The notes beneath the pieces are model-generated. The model had not been told where the DNA came from. It made no database searches and saw only the letters and a list, made by a program, of their open reading frames with translations. The translations under genes and the position numbers were made by a program. 64,000 nucleotides of DNA from an uncultured Bacteroidales bacterium (lineage in GTDB: Bacteria; Bacteroidota; Bacteroidia; Bacteroidales; Porphyromonadaceae). Shown here one piece after another: positions 34,726-44,371 of this stretch (its first letter is position 1; each line of letters starts with the position of its first letter). The stretch spans positions 1-64,000 of the forward strand of contig CAMYPM010000002.1 of NCBI GenBank assembly GCA_947290775.1. Reading direction: 5' to 3'.

Positions 34726-35646
34726 CTATTTACCTAAAGTGAAAGAGATCTGCCCAATTATAGCCCCATCCGAGAAAAAGTCTGCCCTGTAACGTCCCTC
34801 CAAGAGGGTTTCATTCACATTCCAAAAAAGAGAGACCGGCAATGTTTCTCCGCCATACTCAATCTCTCGCGAAACCGTAGCAGTAAGAGTCGTTCCTTCA
34901 AATTCAAACTGCTCTCCCTGAGGACCGGCGATAGGCTGATCATAGGGATTAAGGATACGCATATAGATGCGCCTTGCACCCGGCTCTGCGGTAATATTCT
35001 TACCAATTATCAGATCAAATCGGAGCGTAGCAATCCGGTTGATTCGTCTTGTAGTCTTACCATGCCGGTCAAGTGTAGCACAGCTTAATTGAGTGGCCTC
35101 CAAACGGGCAGCACGGGTAACCTGCTCGCTAAGTTTTCCTTTTTCTGCTTTGAGTTGATTTGCCTTCTGCTCAGAAGCTACATACTGAGTTCTTATTTCT
35201 TCGTTTTCTCTTCTTAGGGAGGCGTTAAGTTGCTGCAAGGAGTCTACTTGTACTATATAGCTTCGTAGCACTTTGCGTAGCGATGTTATCTCACTGCTAA
35301 GCTCTTTTATTCTCTTGTTATCAGTTGCTTTGGTTTGACGAAGTTCATCAGCAAGGCGCTCTACACGTGCTCTTTCACGAGAGAGTTGCACCATGAGAGA
35401 GTCACTGGATAGATGCATAAACTGCTCTCCGTAGCTCATTTCATCTTGTATCTTATCCATCTGAGCTCCATAGTCAGCCTGTAGCTGCTCAAGCTCTTCC
35501 TCCATTCGCTCCTTCTCAAGGGCTGCAAAGTCTGCACGCTCTTTTGTAAAGCGGCTGCGCTCTAAATGAAGAAAAATACCGCCTGCCGCTAAAATGAGTA
35601 AAACAGCAGCACCTATAATTATCAATAGTTTGGTTTGCTTAGTCAT
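34726..35646 (-). CDS. Membrane-anchored coiled-coil protein
   Basis: Function unknown. One N-terminal transmembrane helix (LLIIIGAAVLLILAAGGIFL), then a long coiled coil of about 150 residues rich in Glu, Arg, Gln and Leu (residues 35-180), and a C-terminal beta domain with RRINRIATLRFDLIIGKNIT and RIYMRILNPYDQPIAGPQGE. Similar proteins occur across Bacteroidales without known role. It shares a transcript with the DUF3256-like gene and is followed by a strong terminator. Confidence 0.6.
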   Translation of the reverse strand: MTKQTKLLIIIGAAVLLILAAGGIFLHLERSRFTKERADFAALEKERMEEELEQLQADYGAQMDKIQDEMSYGEQFMHLSSDSLMVQLSRERARVERLADELRQTKATDNKRIKELSSEITSLRKVLRSYIVQVDSLQQLNASLRRENEEIRTQYVASEQKANQLKAEKGKLSEQVTRAARLEATQLSCATLDRHGKTTRRINRIATLRFDLIIGKNITAEPGARRIYMRILNPYDQPIAGPQGEQFEFEGTTLTATVSREIEYGGETLPVSLFWNVNETLLEGRYRADFFSDGAIIGQISFTLGK

Positions 35647-35658
35647 ACTGCTTTTCTA

Positions 35659-36285
35659 TTATTTTACCTGCTTAAATGCTCTTCTTTTCCATTTATATAC
35701 CACCCTATCCCCTGAATTTACAAGTCCTTCATAACTATCCCGAAGCTGACTATTTGTACACTCTTCCGGGTGGGCGGTGATAATCATTAATTTTTCTTTT
35801 TCATTCCACGAGAGAGCCAAGGGAAGACTGACTCGTAACGACTCGTTGGCATCAGTAAGAAATATACTGCCATCCAATTCCGGCAATCCCAAACTTCCCT
35901 TGATAGGCGCTCCCTTTGTATCATAAAAACCCACCACTCCAATTCCTTGAGCAGTTGAAATAAGCATGAGTATGGGACGTCTTCTAAACTTCAATTTAGC
36001 AAACTGAATTTTCGTAGAAGAGCCTTTATATCGTACTGCAAGCTGGTTCTCTGTGCGTGCCTCTACTATCAATTCTCCGGTTCCCCTAGGAAAGTCGATA
36101 GAAGCACCTACAGGCTTCTCAAAAAGCTGTGCCAGTACCCCATCAGCTGAAATAAAAGGTATTTCTTCTTGAGGAAGCTGCGCCATCATCTCCCTAAGAT
36201 TCTGCGCCTGAAGAAAAAGAGGGGAAAAGAGTATACAGCCTATCAGAATAGGTAAGTGTACCCAACGGAAATATGACTTGTTCAT
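35659..36285 (-). CDS. DUF3256-like exported protein
   Basis: A 208-residue protein with a clear signal peptide (ILIGCILFSPLFLQAQ) and a mature part with strands and little else. It resembles the Bacteroidales DUF3256 family (LREMMAQLPQEEIPFISADG, LTDANESLRVSLPLALSWNE), usually found near folB as here. Function unknown, and I am unsure of the family. A TATCTTTG box 28 bases upstream suggests its own promoter. Confidence 0.55.
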   Translation of the reverse strand: MNKSYFRWVHLPILIGCILFSPLFLQAQNLREMMAQLPQEEIPFISADGVLAQLFEKPVGASIDFPRGTGELIVEARTENQLAVRYKGSSTKIQFAKLKFRRRPILMLISTAQGIGVVGFYDTKGAPIKGSLGLPELDGSIFLTDANESLRVSLPLALSWNEKEKLMIITAHPEECTNSQLRDSYEGLVNSGDRVVYKWKRRAFKQVK

Positions 36286-36312
36286 CGCATTGCTAAAGCC
36301 TTATCACTCATA

Positions 36313-36320
36313 CAAAGATA
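36313..36320 (-). promoter_or_regulatory. -7 box of the DUF3256-like gene
   Basis: TATCTTTG on the minus strand is an exact -7 match, sitting between the folB terminator hairpin and the DUF3256-like start (36285). Confidence 0.5.
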
Positions 36321-36327
36321 ATGAAAT

Positions 36328-36355
36328 CACCCCGAAAGGAAACGCTTACGGGGTG
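36328..36355 (-). terminator. Hairpin after folB
   Basis: CACCCCG (36328-36334) and CGGGGTG (36349-36355) form a perfect 7-bp stem with a 14-base loop. On the minus strand TGATTTCATT follows, so T richness is weak. It lies 28 bases after the folB stop. Confidence 0.5.
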
Positions 36356-36382
36356 ACACATTTATAAATGAAAGCAATAGAT

Positions 36383-36748
36383 CTATTTGGAGTATATACG
36401 GTGAAGATGAATAGTAGCTCCCTGTATGTGTGCCTTAAAAGGAGGAGTCACCTTCGTTACATCAATCTCTGCCTCTTTTACTTCAGGGAAAAACTCGGCT
36501 CCAATACGGGATAGTATCCGACCGGCTAAATGCTCCAAAAGCTTAGAGGGCTGCGCATTCTCTTCTACCACAATTCTGTATAAATCGGCATAGTTAACCG
36601 TTGTGGTTACATCGTCTGTAGCCGCGGCTAAAGAGAGATCCAGATAAATCTTAAGCGTGAAGGTAAACCAATTGCCCACCACGCTCTCTTGAGGGAGTAC
36701 TCCATGATACCCCCTCAGCCGTATATGATCCAAAGAAATAGAGTCCAC
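36383..36748 (-). CDS. folB: Dihydroneopterin aldolase
   Basis: It cleaves dihydroneopterin to 6-hydroxymethyl-dihydropterin in folate synthesis. The 121 residues have IRLRGYHGVLPQESVVGNWF, the VNYADLYRIVVEE block, KLLEHLAGRI and the C-terminal VTKVTPPFKAHIQGATIHL. The start overlaps the pepC stop by one base. folD is elsewhere in this window, the other folate genes are not. Confidence 0.93.
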   Translation of the reverse strand: MDSISLDHIRLRGYHGVLPQESVVGNWFTFTLKIYLDLSLAAATDDVTTTVNYADLYRIVVEENAQPSKLLEHLAGRILSRIGAEFFPEVKEAEIDVTKVTPPFKAHIQGATIHLHRIYSK

Positions 36749-38148
36749 TACTCTTCAGGAGCAAACATAGGATCCCAAGGCGGAAGCATAATGGGCTTAC
36801 GCTTTGTCAGAGCTTTTGCCCTCTCAGTAAGGAAACGCTTCTCTACAACAATACGGAAGGTATATTCATCAAACCATTCGTCAGTCATTATGAGATGCCC
36901 CTTGTAACCGGATTCTGCGCCCCAACTATTTTCTACCATCCACTTAGTAGGCTTACCATTAGCATCCAAATCCACAGCGACTAAGGTCATCGCATGGGTG
37001 GAGCCGCTTGCCCCTGTGAGAATACGCTCTCTTTTGTTCATATTAAGCGGCATTCCTGCCATAGAGGAATAATCATAGTTATCCATTGACAAAATACCCG
37101 TCTTACGATCCAACTGCTTACCCACATCACAAGAATAGTAGAGCATTCTATTCTCTTTCAGTGAGGCAATAGCCATTTCTTTAAGTTCTTCAATCGGGAG
37201 ATTCAAATAAGTCCAATTCTCACCATCATAGACATGTCTATCATATTCGATTTCATAGCACTGATTGAACTCTTTAGAGGGATCGTTCATTATCATTACA
37301 TACTCCTTGCATAAGTCACGACCGATCAGATCATGATAAAACGACTGCGGAGTGTACTCCTTAGAGGCAATAACTTTCCCGGAGGCATCTTTGAGTGTGT
37401 AATTAAACTTAAGGGGAGGCTCGCCCAAGTTAAGTACGAGAATACGGTAAACAGCTTTTAGAAGCTCTTTTTTGGTATCCATTAGCTGCTGCTGAGAAGC
37501 CCCCTTTGAAGCAGCATCGCGCATACGTATTCCGCCTTGACGCAGTATGGTTGCAATCAAAGAGGACATGCGAGATGTATTATTGCTGGCTGCTGTTTCA
37601 GGCATTACATCAGAAGGTACAACCCCATACTTCATAATATTGTCTGAAACGCCGGTGAACTGTCCGCCATCTCCAATCGGATGATTAAACAGCCAAATAA
37701 CTGTTTGGTCACTCATAGGCTTGCTCCTTGTATCAATAATAGCTTGCAAGAAAAGATTTGCTTTCTCAAGCTGATCATAGAAGAAGGAGTAACAATGCGA
37801 AAAATAAAAAGGAGTAGCTAAATCATGCTTAATCACCGCCTCACTACGAAGCACATTTAGACCGGTAAACAACCAACAACGTCCCGACTGCTTTTGATCG
37901 GTAATACCTACTTGCGGCACACGATAGGTAAAGACATCGTTGGGTTTAGCTCCTCGAACTGCATTGTCAAAGGTCATTCCATTGACTACCAGTATATTTT
38001 GTAAAGCTCGATCCGTAGAGCTTAAGGAAGCTGTTTGACGGAGTTCCTTGAGTAATGCGTCATCTATTCCCCCATGCTGGGCACTCAGACTACAAATTGA
38101 GAGTACTAAGCACAGAGCAAAAGATGAAATCAGGGTTATTCGTTTCAT
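36748..38148 (-). CDS. pepC: Secreted C1-type aminopeptidase C (bleomycin hydrolase family)
   Basis: A papain-like cysteine peptidase. The 466 residues carry the active-site Cys91 in QKQSGRCWLFTGLN, the catalytic His in SGSTHAMTLVAV and Asn in MVENSWGAESGYKGH. Unlike cytosolic bleomycin hydrolases it has a signal peptide (ALCLVLSICSLSAQ), pointing to the periplasm, where it would release amino acids from peptides. It lies between porZ and folB, an order I recall from P. gingivalis. Confidence 0.93.
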   Translation of the reverse strand: MKRITLISSFALCLVLSICSLSAQHGGIDDALLKELRQTASLSSTDRALQNILVVNGMTFDNAVRGAKPNDVFTYRVPQVGITDQKQSGRCWLFTGLNVLRSEAVIKHDLATPFYFSHCYSFFYDQLEKANLFLQAIIDTRSKPMSDQTVIWLFNHPIGDGGQFTGVSDNIMKYGVVPSDVMPETAASNNTSRMSSLIATILRQGGIRMRDAASKGASQQQLMDTKKELLKAVYRILVLNLGEPPLKFNYTLKDASGKVIASKEYTPQSFYHDLIGRDLCKEYVMIMNDPSKEFNQCYEIEYDRHVYDGENWTYLNLPIEELKEMAIASLKENRMLYYSCDVGKQLDRKTGILSMDNYDYSSMAGMPLNMNKRERILTGASGSTHAMTLVAVDLDANGKPTKWMVENSWGAESGYKGHLIMTDEWFDEYTFRIVVEKRFLTERAKALTKRKPIMLPPWDPMFAPEE

Positions 38149-38158
38149 ATTATTTCTA

Positions 38159-40495
38159 TTAATTAATGATCGTCATTTTGATATAATGTGGCATCTTAGT
38201 TTCCGGGTCGTACAGTGCAATCAAATAGACTCCAGACGGCAGGCGCTCTCCATTATCTCCTCGCGCATTAAACTTGTAAGAAGCCCCATTGGATACCGCA
38301 GAGTGAAGAAGCCTACCTGACACATCTGTAACCTTTATCTCCATTCCTGCAGTAAGCCCCACTATGGTGATTAGATCAGGATCTTCAGGACGAAGAGGAT
38401 TGGGATATACATGCATCTCACTACGCTTCTCTTTGTCAAAGCGACGACTCCCTGTTTGATACGTGACCAATCCCACATCAGTGCCAATGAAAAGCAGACC
38501 GGTCTCATTGTCTATGTCAAGGGTATTGACCGCATTGGAGGGTAAGATACTATTCTCTGCCGTAAAGTGCTCTAATATCTCAGAAGCATCCTCATTGACC
38601 AAATAAATACCCTCTCCTTCAGTAGCGAACCACTTGTTATTATTTTTATCAATTGCGATATCTATAATGGGAACATTGTCGAGCATGTAATATAAGTTTG
38701 GCTCGACTCCGCCAATAGGACGAACTGCTACGGGTATAGTATTCCCCTTAACAGCTGCTTGATAGTTGTTGATAAGAAGTGGTCCCTTATTAGAACCGAT
38801 CCACAGTCCTCCTGCGTTATCCAACTTCATGCAGTAGTAGCGCGTAGCCTCAATCAGCTTACCATTACGATCAGAAAACTGACTGATATAATTGGTAAAA
38901 TCATCACTGAGATCATTGGGCGTTCCCTTGTCGTCAAATATGAATATACCTTGCGAACCATCTATTCCACCACCTCGGCGATTAATACAAGTCCACTTGC
39001 TGCCTCCGGGTAGAATTACTGTAGACAGGAAGCTATTAACTCCGGCAATAGGTTTACTGAAGTAATTATGCCACTTCTTATCCTTATCGTAATAGTAAAT
39101 ATTATTTTGCACACCCCCCTGCATCATCCACAGGCCACCCTTTTCATCAAAAACCAAGCTCCCTACACGAACGTATCGGTTCAAATGCTCGGTATCATCC
39201 GGCAAGGCAGATTGTAAGGGGCTATTTAACGTATTATAGAGGGCGACAAACTGATAAGAATTAAATTCATACAAGCCCTCTCCCCATGCTCCGGCGTATA
39301 TATGCATCGGGTCGTTAGGGTCAGGAACTACCGAAACTAAGTCATAAAAAGAGTGGCGAAACTCTTCCGGCATTTCGCGATAGGTAATGGAGTGCCAAAC
39401 CCCATTCGGTTCACGAACCTTTACGCTTCCGGGTGTCCAATAGCGATCAATTCCGCGGCCACCTCCAACAGCATAGTAATAGCCCTTATAGAGCATAGCA
39501 TCAAAGAAGTGATTGTCTGCCGGTCCATTCCAGGAGGGAACAGAAGTGCTAATAGAGCCATCCTCAGAATCAAGATGAAGCGTTAGGACAATAGAATCTC
39601 TCACTCCATAAAAGAGGTGCGATTCGTTATTCACCGAACCATCCAATAGGGCGTCTCCTTCAAAAGAGAAACGCTTGATACCCTCATTTGGACTATATCG
39701 AACTATTTCATTGTTTTTTAGCAGGACAAGACTCGTACCATTAGCAATGCCTCTTTCCACATACCACTCCCGTGGTTGCAGTGTATGTGTTTCGTACGCA
39801 TATTCATGGAGCGTTTTCTCATTATCTAAGAGCATCAACACTCCATCAGAGGAGAAAATATTGGTAAAGCTATTCGCTTTGATACTTGTATTGAAGCTCA
39901 GTGTCGTCCAAGCTTCAGGATCTTGCAAATTAGCGTTCAGAGAAGCTACTACAAGCTCTCCCTTCTGTTTGAGTGCATAAATACGATCCCCACATATAGC
40001 AATGTCCATAATTGGGGTCATCATCATATAGGTAGCAACGATAGAGGCGTTTGCAACGTCTAACTCTAATATGCCAAAGTGCGTGGAAAGAAAAGTTCTC
40101 CCGTTGTCAAATACCATACGTGTAATGGCACGATCTTGAATAACAAGATTCTCATAGACTGCAGAGATGTTTCGCACCTTTCCATCTGCATTAATAATAT
40201 CTATATTACCGGATTTGTAGTAGACGATAAGCGAAGAGGTAGCCCGATCGTACCCTATTTGCAATATGTTGGTATCCGAGAGCCCTTTCTCCTTACCAAT
40301 AGAGACTACTTGCTCCAAAGACTCTGGACTAAGGAGAAAAAGCCCGCCCTCAGAGAGAATATACACACCATCCGGGGTATCCTCTACAGAGACTATATCC
40401 CCTAAAGCAGGCATAGACTGCCACAAATCTTCCTGAGAGGAGACAAGAGATACAAAAGAAACCGATAGTATAAGTAAATAGAAGAGTTTCTTCAT
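38159..40495 (-). CDS. porZ: PorZ, T9SS attachment-complex protein
   Basis: PorZ is a surface protein of the T9SS attachment complex (with PorU, PorV and PorQ) that delivers A-LPS to secreted cargo. The 778 residues fit the family size (about 776): a signal peptide (to SLVSSQ), two beta-propellers built from short repeats with DxxGGLWIGS-like blades (LDNAGGLWIGSNKGPLLIN, KNNNKWFATEGEGIYLV, ETGLLFIGTDVGLVTY), and a C-terminal T9SS-type sorting-like domain (VYPNPL ... PSGVYLIALYDPETKMPHYI). It overlaps rdgB by four bases. Confidence 0.85.
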   Translation of the reverse strand: MKKLFYLLILSVSFVSLVSSQEDLWQSMPALGDIVSVEDTPDGVYILSEGGLFLLSPESLEQVVSIGKEKGLSDTNILQIGYDRATSSLIVYYKSGNIDIINADGKVRNISAVYENLVIQDRAITRMVFDNGRTFLSTHFGILELDVANASIVATYMMMTPIMDIAICGDRIYALKQKGELVVASLNANLQDPEAWTTLSFNTSIKANSFTNIFSSDGVLMLLDNEKTLHEYAYETHTLQPREWYVERGIANGTSLVLLKNNEIVRYSPNEGIKRFSFEGDALLDGSVNNESHLFYGVRDSIVLTLHLDSEDGSISTSVPSWNGPADNHFFDAMLYKGYYYAVGGGRGIDRYWTPGSVKVREPNGVWHSITYREMPEEFRHSFYDLVSVVPDPNDPMHIYAGAWGEGLYEFNSYQFVALYNTLNSPLQSALPDDTEHLNRYVRVGSLVFDEKGGLWMMQGGVQNNIYYYDKDKKWHNYFSKPIAGVNSFLSTVILPGGSKWTCINRRGGGIDGSQGIFIFDDKGTPNDLSDDFTNYISQFSDRNGKLIEATRYYCMKLDNAGGLWIGSNKGPLLINNYQAAVKGNTIPVAVRPIGGVEPNLYYMLDNVPIIDIAIDKNNNKWFATEGEGIYLVNEDASEILEHFTAENSILPSNAVNTLDIDNETGLLFIGTDVGLVTYQTGSRRFDKEKRSEMHVYPNPLRPEDPDLITIVGLTAGMEIKVTDVSGRLLHSAVSNGASYKFNARGDNGERLPSGVYLIALYDPETKMPHYIKMTIIN

Positions 40496-41073
40496 TGCAA
40501 AAGGAATGACTTAAATTGAGCTAAAGCACGAGCACGATGACTAAGAAAATTCTTTTCGATGTCGGTCATCTCCGCAAACGTCATGCCATACCCGTCCGGT
40601 ACAAATAAAGCATCGTAACCAAAACCATTTGTTCCCCTCTCCTCGTTAATGATCCTTCCTTCCACTATTCCTTCGAAAAGATGCTCCTCACCCTCTGAGT
40701 CAATGTATGCGATGACTGTTCGAAATCGCGCAACATGTGGCTGATCAAAAGTACTGAGCTCAGCTAATAGCTTCTGCCGATTAGCTTTATCATCGTGATC
40801 TAACCCTGCAAAACGAGCCGAATGAACTCCCGGTGCTCCATTCAACTGCATTACCTCTAAAGCTGTATCATCTGCAAAACAAGGCAAGCCGCACTGTTCA
40901 TACCCATGACGTGCTTTTATAAGCGCATTTCCCTCTACCGTATCGGCATTTTCTTCGGGAGAATCTTTATAATTAACATCCGAAGGCGAAATAAGGGTTA
41001 TCACAGGTGCCAAAATAGCAGCTGCTTCCTCCTGCTTGTGACGATTGAATGTGGCGAACAAAAGTTTATGCAT
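40492..41073 (-). CDS. rdgB: XTP/dITP diphosphatase
   Basis: A housekeeping pyrophosphatase (HAM1/RdgB) that removes ITP and XTP from the nucleotide pool. The 193 residues show ATFNRHKQEE at the N-terminus, SPEENADTVEGNALIKARHG, CFADDTALEV, the PGVHSARFAG block and GFGYDALFVPDGYGMTFAEM. The motif usually SDDSGL here reads ADDTAL. It starts 16 bases after the phosphatase gene. Confidence 0.93.
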   Translation of the reverse strand: MHKLLFATFNRHKQEEAAAILAPVITLISPSDVNYKDSPEENADTVEGNALIKARHGYEQCGLPCFADDTALEVMQLNGAPGVHSARFAGLDHDDKANRQKLLAELSTFDQPHVARFRTVIAYIDSEGEEHLFEGIVEGRIINEERGTNGFGYDALFVPDGYGMTFAEMTDIEKNFLSHRARALAQFKSFLLQ

Positions 41074-41088
41074 ACAGTATAGATGGTG

Positions 41089-41628
41089 CTAATACTCTAA
41101 GTTGGTAATGGAGCCATATGGAGGCAAGTAAGCAAAGGCATCTTCCAGAGAAGCGCCTAATACAATACTACGTGCGCAATTAATCACCCCCCCATGACAA
41201 AAGACTAGAATTTGTCCATAACCTTTCCTCTTTTGGTCATCTAAAAAACTCTTAACCCTATTCTTTTGGTCGGTCAACGACTCACCGTTCGGGGTAGGCT
41301 GATCAATATAGGATCTAAAAAAACAGGAAATATCATTTGTAGTAAGTATTTCACTCCATGGTTTCATCTCCCAATCGCCAAAATCCATTTCTTTTAAACG
41401 GTTATCTTCTACAGCTGTAACATAACCGCAGCGATGGGCCAAACGCTTAGCACGAAGTAAAGGACTGGTAAAGATTACGTCCGAGGTCCTTGCTATTGGA
41501 GCTACTTCAAGAGATACAAGTGCTGCCTCTTCTTCAAAAGTATCGCGCAAGCCTACATCAGTCACCCCATAGCAAACAGTTACTACGTCCATAACGACCG
41601 CTGTATGACGCACTAAACTAACCCTCAT
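41089..41628 (-). CDS. Histidine phosphatase-family protein
   Basis: A phosphatase with the phosphohistidine motif near the start (SLVRHTAV, where RHT is the usual RHG/RHT) and the second histidine in VFCHGGVINCA. EMDFGDWEMKPWSEI is shared with alpha-ribazole phosphatase and phosphoglycerate mutase-like proteins. CobC is a plausible identity (179 residues), but no cobalamin genes are nearby. It overlaps the S4 protein gene by four bases. Confidence 0.8.
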   Translation of the reverse strand: MRVSLVRHTAVVMDVVTVCYGVTDVGLRDTFEEEAALVSLEVAPIARTSDVIFTSPLLRAKRLAHRCGYVTAVEDNRLKEMDFGDWEMKPWSEILTTNDISCFFRSYIDQPTPNGESLTDQKNRVKSFLDDQKRKGYGQILVFCHGGVINCARSIVLGASLEDAFAYLPPYGSITNLEY

Positions 41629-42524
41629 TGATTTCCCGAGCGTCTTCCACCGTCCTGCTTATTGCCACCCCTACGGGTAGCTCCATAATCATTATGATTG
41701 CGGTTTCCAGAGCGATAGACACTGCGATGATCATCGTTAGACCGTGCATTACGACTACGTCGCTCTTCATTTCCACGATAGGGATTAGAAGATCGACGAC
41801 CGCCCTCTTCATCATGAGAATAACGGTTATTTCTATACTTATTGTTTTTACGAACTATATCCGTTTTTCCTTCGTCTGAAAAGGACTCTTTATTTCGTCT
41901 ACTATGATCGTTTGGTGCGTATCCGCTCTTTTCCTTGTAGCGATAGGAATCAGCTTGTCGTTCCCTCCTTTGGAAAGTGGTTTTTCTATCCCCACCAACG
42001 TTTTCCCTCCTATCAGAAGTATGATCGCTGTAGTCAGAGTCATATGTTTGAATCTCGCTATCAAACTGAGCTCTTCGAGGACGCTTGGAAGGTTTAGAGG
42101 GCGAGGAATCTCTGCGCCTCCTTCCTCCGTAGGAATTCATGGATTCCTCCTCATTGAGAAACTTCTTGAATTTAGCCGGTTCTGAGGAGCGTCTTGCTTC
42201 TCCGCCTCGCTTAAAAGAAGAAGCACGGCCTCTCCTTGGGCTATCCTCATAATCTTCATCATCAAAGTAGTCTTCGCCTGCAATACGTAGTCCTACCGTT
42301 TGCTCATAGAGCAACTGCTTCTGCTCTGCATTGTACTGCGCAATCAGCTCGGCTACAGGGAGATCTCCACCATTGACGGTTACTTCATCGTCTGGCTCAA
42401 CCAGATCGGAGAGCTCAGCTTGTATACCGTTTATTTTAACCTGCCCCGAGACAATCAACTCTTCTACCTCGCGTCGCGAACCAAGCCCGGCATTGGCCAA
42501 GAGCTTATTTATTCTCATATTCAT
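41625..42524 (-). CDS. S4 RNA-binding protein with disordered tail
   Basis: The N-terminal 60 residues form a clear S4 domain as in RsuA/RluB pseudouridine synthases (MRINKLLANAGLGSRREVEE, GQVKINGIQAELSDLVEPDD). The linker LPVAELIAQYNAEQKQLLYE follows, then over 200 residues of Arg, Ser, Asn, Asp and Gly-rich sequence with no fold. The catalytic domain is absent and no stop or frameshift restores it. Bacteroidota RluB homologues usually have a disordered N-terminal extension before S4 and catalysis, so this looks like a separated S4 plus tail protein. Its role is unknown. Confidence 0.75.
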   Translation of the reverse strand: MNMRINKLLANAGLGSRREVEELIVSGQVKINGIQAELSDLVEPDDEVTVNGGDLPVAELIAQYNAEQKQLLYEQTVGLRIAGEDYFDDEDYEDSPRRGRASSFKRGGEARRSSEPAKFKKFLNEEESMNSYGGRRRRDSSPSKPSKRPRRAQFDSEIQTYDSDYSDHTSDRRENVGGDRKTTFQRRERQADSYRYKEKSGYAPNDHSRRNKESFSDEGKTDIVRKNNKYRNNRYSHDEEGGRRSSNPYRGNEERRSRNARSNDDHRSVYRSGNRNHNDYGATRRGGNKQDGGRRSGNQ

Positions 42525-43427
42525 CTATTTGTTTACTGAGGCTTCAAGGCCTCTGAAAGGAGTTAATATATAGCTTTCTATTTGTTTTTTTTCTTGTGGC
42601 ATCTCTTGCAAATAAACAACAGGGACACCTACTAACTGAGCCATTTGAAGGCGTGAACTATCTACTCCAACTACCATTCGCAAACGGCTTAGCATACTCA
42701 ATTCTTCATAAAATGAGACATAAGGATACACATCTTTAGGCAGGGGATCCGTAGTTCTTATCTTTTCAGAAAGAGACTTATCTAACCCTATGACAACACT
42801 ATTCAAAGAAAAAGATTCCTTTAGAATAGCCTTAGTACGCAAAGCGGCATCTAAATTAGCCACCGAGTGATCCGCTTTACTAAAAGGGACTAAACCTATT
42901 TCATAGTGAGCATCCTCTCTGCCCAAATAGATCGGTACTTGCATCACAGCCTCATGGTAAGAAAGGCTTTCTTGTAGCAATCCGGCTTTTTGGAAACAGG
43001 CTTCAAAAGCATGTAAGTAACGCTCACTCTCTACAAAAGAAATATGGTCACCACTCTGCTTATGCAAAGCCTCCGGACGACTTATACGATAAGTCTTTAC
43101 TCTCCCATAAGTACGCAATACATGTGTAATATAACGGCTCCGCTTACTCCGTTCCAAATCTATCACCCCGGAAAAGCGTTCATAGAGAAGTTTACGCGAG
43201 AAACGAAATAGCCCTACAATGCTCTTGTCCGTATTATCCAGATCTATCACCATAGCCTCCAAATTGGATGGAGCATTGACTAAGATGCCGGTTATAGAGG
43301 GTTTCATCAAGAAAGTGAATCGAACATGCGGATTCATACGCACCATAGGATATACCACCCGTAAAGAGAGTGCTACATCAGCTAAAGAAGATGTGCGTAT
43401 AATTAAGAAATGAGGCCGTTTCTTCAT
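42525..43427 (-). CDS. GT9-like (heptosyltransferase-family) glycosyltransferase
   Basis: A 300-residue protein of the ADP-heptose:LPS heptosyltransferase fold: FLIIRTSSLADVALSLRVVY at the N-terminus and MVVGVDSSRLQMAQLVGVPV in the second lobe, matching the GT9 sugar-nucleotide pocket (usually GVDTGLMHLAAALG). Lys/Arg replacements and shortened loops make the donor sugar uncertain. It likely acts in lipopolysaccharide synthesis. It ends one base before the S4 gene begins. Confidence 0.78.
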   Translation of the reverse strand: MKKRPHFLIIRTSSLADVALSLRVVYPMVRMNPHVRFTFLMKPSITGILVNAPSNLEAMVIDLDNTDKSIVGLFRFSRKLLYERFSGVIDLERSKRSRYITHVLRTYGRVKTYRISRPEALHKQSGDHISFVESERYLHAFEACFQKAGLLQESLSYHEAVMQVPIYLGREDAHYEIGLVPFSKADHSVANLDAALRTKAILKESFSLNSVVIGLDKSLSEKIRTTDPLPKDVYPYVSFYEELSMLSRLRMVVGVDSSRLQMAQLVGVPVVYLQEMPQEKKQIESYILTPFRGLEASVNK

Positions 43428-43462
43428 TATCCCATGCGTATTAGTATGGTAGCCCTTATTCG

Positions 43463-44353
43463 TTACTTCTCTTTAGAATAACTCCATGTGTACGCTTTTA
43501 TGGTATTCATCATGAGAGAAACAATGGTCATGGGACCTACCCCACCGGGTACAGGGGTTATATAAGAGCACTTAGGCGCAACTCTATCAAAGTCTACATC
43601 TCCGGTGAGCTTGTAGCCACTTTTCCTTGTTGAATCAGGTACGCGCGTAGTTCCCACATCAATTACCACAGCCCCTTCCTTGACCATATCTTCCTTAAGG
43701 AACTCCGGTTTACCCAAAGCTGCTACGATCAGATCTGCACTCTGACAAATCTCCTTCATATTCTTGGTAGCACTATGACATACCGTTACCGTACAGTTAC
43801 CGGGCTGCGCCTTGCGCATCAAGAGCGTAGCTATAGGCTTTCCTACTATATTACTACGCCCGATTACTACCGCATGCATTCCATTCGTATCGATATGATA
43901 ACGATTAAGTAACTCAAGGATTCCTTGAGGGGTAGCAGAAAGAAAAGAAGGTAACCCTATCGAGGTTCGACCTACATTAATGGGATGAAAGCCATCCACA
44001 TCTTTTCTAAAATCGATTCTCTCCATCACCTTCTGCTCATCAATATGCTTAGGCAACGGAAGCTGTACTATATACCCGTCTATATCAGGATTATTGTTGA
44101 GGCGATCTACTTCTTGTAGTAATTGCTCTTCTGTGATATTCTCATCGAAGCTAATCAGTGAAGATGCAAAACCCACCTCTTCACATGCTTTTACTTTTGA
44201 AGCAACATAAGTCTCGCTGCCACCATCATGTCCTACTAAAACAGCAGCCAAATGAGGTCTGCGTCCTCCTTTAGCAACTATTTCTGCTACACGCTGGCGA
44301 ATTTCTTCTTTTATTTCAGACGATACTTTTCGTCCATCCAATATCTGGTACAT
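43463..44353 (-). CDS. folD: Methylenetetrahydrofolate dehydrogenase/cyclohydrolase
   Basis: Bifunctional one-carbon enzyme making 10-formyl-THF from methylene-THF. The 296 residues show the substrate site [17 protein letters not shown] with the catalytic Lys, [24 protein letters not shown] CTPQG segment (here [14 protein letters not shown]), the NADP loop [18 protein letters not shown] and the final [15 protein letters not shown]. It lies 18 bases after ffh. Confidence 0.96.
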   Translation of the reverse strand: MYQILDGRKVSSEIKEEIRQRVAEIVAKGGRRPHLAAVLVGHDGGSETYVASKVKACEEVGFASSLISFDENITEEQLLQEVDRLNNNPDIDGYIVQLPLPKHIDEQKVMERIDFRKDVDGFHPINVGRTSIGLPSFLSATPQGILELLNRYHIDTNGMHAVVIGRSNIVGKPIATLLMRKAQPGNCTVTVCHSATKNMKEICQSADLIVAALGKPEFLKEDMVKEGAVVIDVGTTRVPDSTRKSGYKLTGDVDFDRVAPKCSYITPVPGGVGPMTIVSLMMNTIKAYTWSYSKEK

Positions 44354-44371
44354 ATGTATTGTTCGTATAGT

